DNA from: Actinomycetes bacterium
GTDB lineage: Bacteria > Actinomycetota > Actinomycetes > Propionibacteriales > Propionibacteriaceae
Assembly: GCA_023460935.1 (NCBI GenBank)
Contig: JAEWOI010000039.1
Location: 1 to 39,555 of the forward strand
Direction: 5' to 3'
DNA length: 39,555 bases
The position numbers and the translations under genes are program-made. Of this stretch, positions 38,221-39,555 are shown piece by piece; within the stretch, counting starts at the first letter, position 1, and each line of letters starts with the position of its first letter. The notes under the pieces were generated by a model. That model did no database searches. It had not been told where the DNA came from and saw nothing but the letters and a program-made list of their open reading frames with translations.

Positions 38221-39432
38221 ATGGTGACCGCCTGGCCGAGTGACGAAGCATCCGCACTACTCAGCCAGCTGACAGCCAACCTGGAGCACGAGCTCCCGCA
38301 CGCCCAGGCGCTGCGCCGCGAGCTGCACCGCCATCCGGACCTCAGCGGCCAGGAGCGGCCCACTGCCGAGCGGCTGCGCCACGCCCTGCCCGGCTTCACC
38401 ACCCATCGGGTGGCCGACACCGGCTTCCTGATGCGGGTGGGCCCGGCCGGACCATCGGTCGCGGTGCGCGCCGAACTCGACGCGCTGCCGCTGACCGAGC
38501 AGACCGGGGTGGAGTGGGCCGCGACCAACGGCGCGATGCACGCCTGCGGCCACGACGTGCACCTGGCTGCCCTGTGGGCACTGTTGCGCGCCGCCCGAAG
38601 GGTGGAGGACCTGCCGGTGGGCCTGGTCGGGGTGTTCCAGCCGCGGGAGGAGGTGCAGCCGTCGGGCGCGGAGGAGGTGGTGGCCTCCCAGCTCCTGCGC
38701 GAGCACCAGGTGGCTGCGATGGTGGGCGGCCACGTGCAGCCGCGGGTGCCGCGGGGCGTGGTCAGCACCGGCGCCGGCGCGGTGAACGCGGCAGCGGACG
38801 AGTTCGACATCGTCGTGCACGGCCACCCGGGCCACGGCGCCTACCCGCACGTCGCGATCGACCCGGTGCCGGTGCTCGCATCGATCGTCCTCGGCCTGCA
38901 GGAGCTGGTCTCGCGAAGCATCGACCCGACCCACCCGGCCGTGATCACGGTGGGCCGGATGGAGGCCGGGACCGCTGCGAACATCATCCCCCAGTCCGGC
39001 TCGTTGCACGGCGTGATCCGCACCATGCACGACAGCGACCGCACCCACCTGCACGCTGCGATCCGGAAGCTGGCCGAGCACACCGCGGCAGCACGGGGCG
39101 CGCAGGCGGAGGTGGACATCATCGTCGGCGACCCGGTGCTGAACAACGACCGCAGGCTGGTGCAGCTGGTGGACCCGTTGCTCGGCACCGTCGGGCTGCC
39201 GGTGGCGCACGAGCCGTTCCGGTCCTGCGGCGCCGACGACTTCTCGCACTACTCCAGGATCGCGCCGATCCTGATGATGTTCGTCGGCACCGGGGCCCCG
39301 TCCTCGGGTGCCCGGCACCGGGTGGGGCTGCACCACCCGACGTACCTGCCGCCGGAGGAGTCGCTGCGGCACCTCGCGTTCGCGCTGGCCGCAGCCTACG
39401 TCGGCGGCGCCCAGCTGGCCGGCGGCCTCTAG
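38221..39432 (+). CDS. M20 family (M20D) metallo-amidohydrolase
   Basis: M20D enzymes hydrolyse N-acyl amino acids and related amides, using a two-metal site. The 403-residue protein has LRRELHRHPDLSGQE at the start, AELDALPLTEQTG near 85, the metal motif MHACGHDVH near 106-114, the catalytic QPREEVQPSG near 140-150 and GGHVQP near 165. A lid or dimerisation domain with VHGHPGHGAYPH follows, and the C-terminal SCGADDFSHYS returns to the catalytic domain. The substrate could be an N-acetyl or hippurate-like amide. ATG at 38221 is used. The gene stands 24 bases after rlmA. Confidence 0.91.
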   Translation: MVTAWPSDEASALLSQLTANLEHELPHAQALRRELHRHPDLSGQERPTAERLRHALPGFTTHRVADTGFLMRVGPAGPSVAVRAELDALPLTEQTGVEWAATNGAMHACGHDVHLAALWALLRAARRVEDLPVGLVGVFQPREEVQPSGAEEVVASQLLREHQVAAMVGGHVQPRVPRGVVSTGAGAVNAAADEFDIVVHGHPGHGAYPHVAIDPVPVLASIVLGLQELVSRSIDPTHPAVITVGRMEAGTAANIIPQSGSLHGVIRTMHDSDRTHLHAAIRKLAEHTAAARGAQAEVDIIVGDPVLNNDRRLVQLVDPLLGTVGLPVAHEPFRSCGADDFSHYSRIAPILMMFVGTGAPSSGARHRVGLHHPTYLPPEESLRHLAFALAAAYVGGAQLAGGL

Positions 39433-39493
39433 CTGTACTGACCGGACAGGTTGGTCGAGTCGTTGTGACGACACGGTCTGATTGAGAACCCAG

Positions 39494-39555
39494 GGAAGAC
39501 CTCCCGCGGTTGAGTGGAACTGCTCAAGGTTCGCTCAACAAACAGGAGGTCTTCC
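39494..39555 (+). promoter_or_regulatory. Leader hairpin covering a Shine-Dalgarno at the window edge
   Basis: GGAAGACCTCC (39494-39504) is the perfect complement of GGAGGTCTTCC (39545-39555), which holds the Shine-Dalgarno AGGAGG of a gene starting beyond the window. An inner pair GTTGAG (39509-39514) and CTCAAC (39534-39539) strengthens the fold. In an RNA reading through from upstream the ribosome site would be masked. This could be the left end of an insertion sequence or a regulated leader. Confidence 0.5.

Overview
The window is GC-rich bacterial DNA, densely coding, with many GTG and some TTG starts, in-operon overlaps and few T-tract terminators. It looks like an Actinomycetota chromosome. 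From memory of Mycobacterium tuberculosis gene order, the backbone infB-ylxR-nusA-rimP-proS, dxr-rip1-ispG-(DUF4081 GNAT), rlmN-cdsA-frr-pyrH-tsf-rpsB-(M23 peptidase)-xerC follows the Rv2839c to Rv2894c region. FabG and FabI are of the MabA/InhA type. The DUF222-HNH gene and the 'GGTCCCTGAGGAG...GTCACGAAGGG' intergenic repeats suggest, weakly, a member of Propionibacteriales. No tRNA, rRNA or CRISPR array was found.

Layout. 1-4116 (minus): translation block with the 5' part of infB, then ylxR, nusA, rimP and proS. 4156-6916: a siderophore-interacting flavoprotein under a DtxR/IdeR-like iron box, a YbaK-type misacyl-tRNA deacylase, a VOC protein beside a short duplicated tail, and a DUF4081 GNAT. 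6921-10625 (minus): ispG, rip1 and dxr, so two MEP isoprenoid enzymes flank a site-2 protease. 10736-16296 (plus): an accessory cluster with a GH38 alpha-mannosidase, a possible 36-residue coupled ORF, a LOG-like Rossmann protein and an MFS transporter. 16300-18440: a DUF222-HNH gene bracketed by related repeats. 18477-23840 (minus): rlmN, cdsA, frr, pyrH, then tsf and rpsB with a structured leader.

24143-31505: a secreted tandem-M23 protein, a secreted metallophosphoesterase, xerC, def, a TrmH-type methyltransferase, a bile-acid-symporter-family transporter and an EEP-fold lipoprotein. 31556-36191: TetR regulator, SPFH and NfeD membrane-scaffold pair, an ABC ATPase and fabG-fabI. 36285-39432 (plus): DUF3099 protein, SURF1, RlmA-type methyltransferase and an M20 amidohydrolase. 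The last 60 bases form a leader in which a perfect 11-base inverted arm covers a Shine-Dalgarno sequence for a gene beyond the window.

The most distinctive non-coding pattern is promoter architecture. About a dozen genes have a -10-like hexamer (TAGGAT, TAGGTT, TACTCT, CATAAT, CAAGAT and similar) only 6-8 bases before the start codon, which predicts leaderless mRNAs. One pair, the TrmH-type methyltransferase and the symporter, shares a 29-base imperfect palindrome carrying both -10 elements back to back. These calls come from reading by eye; no alignment, profile search or RNA folding was run.
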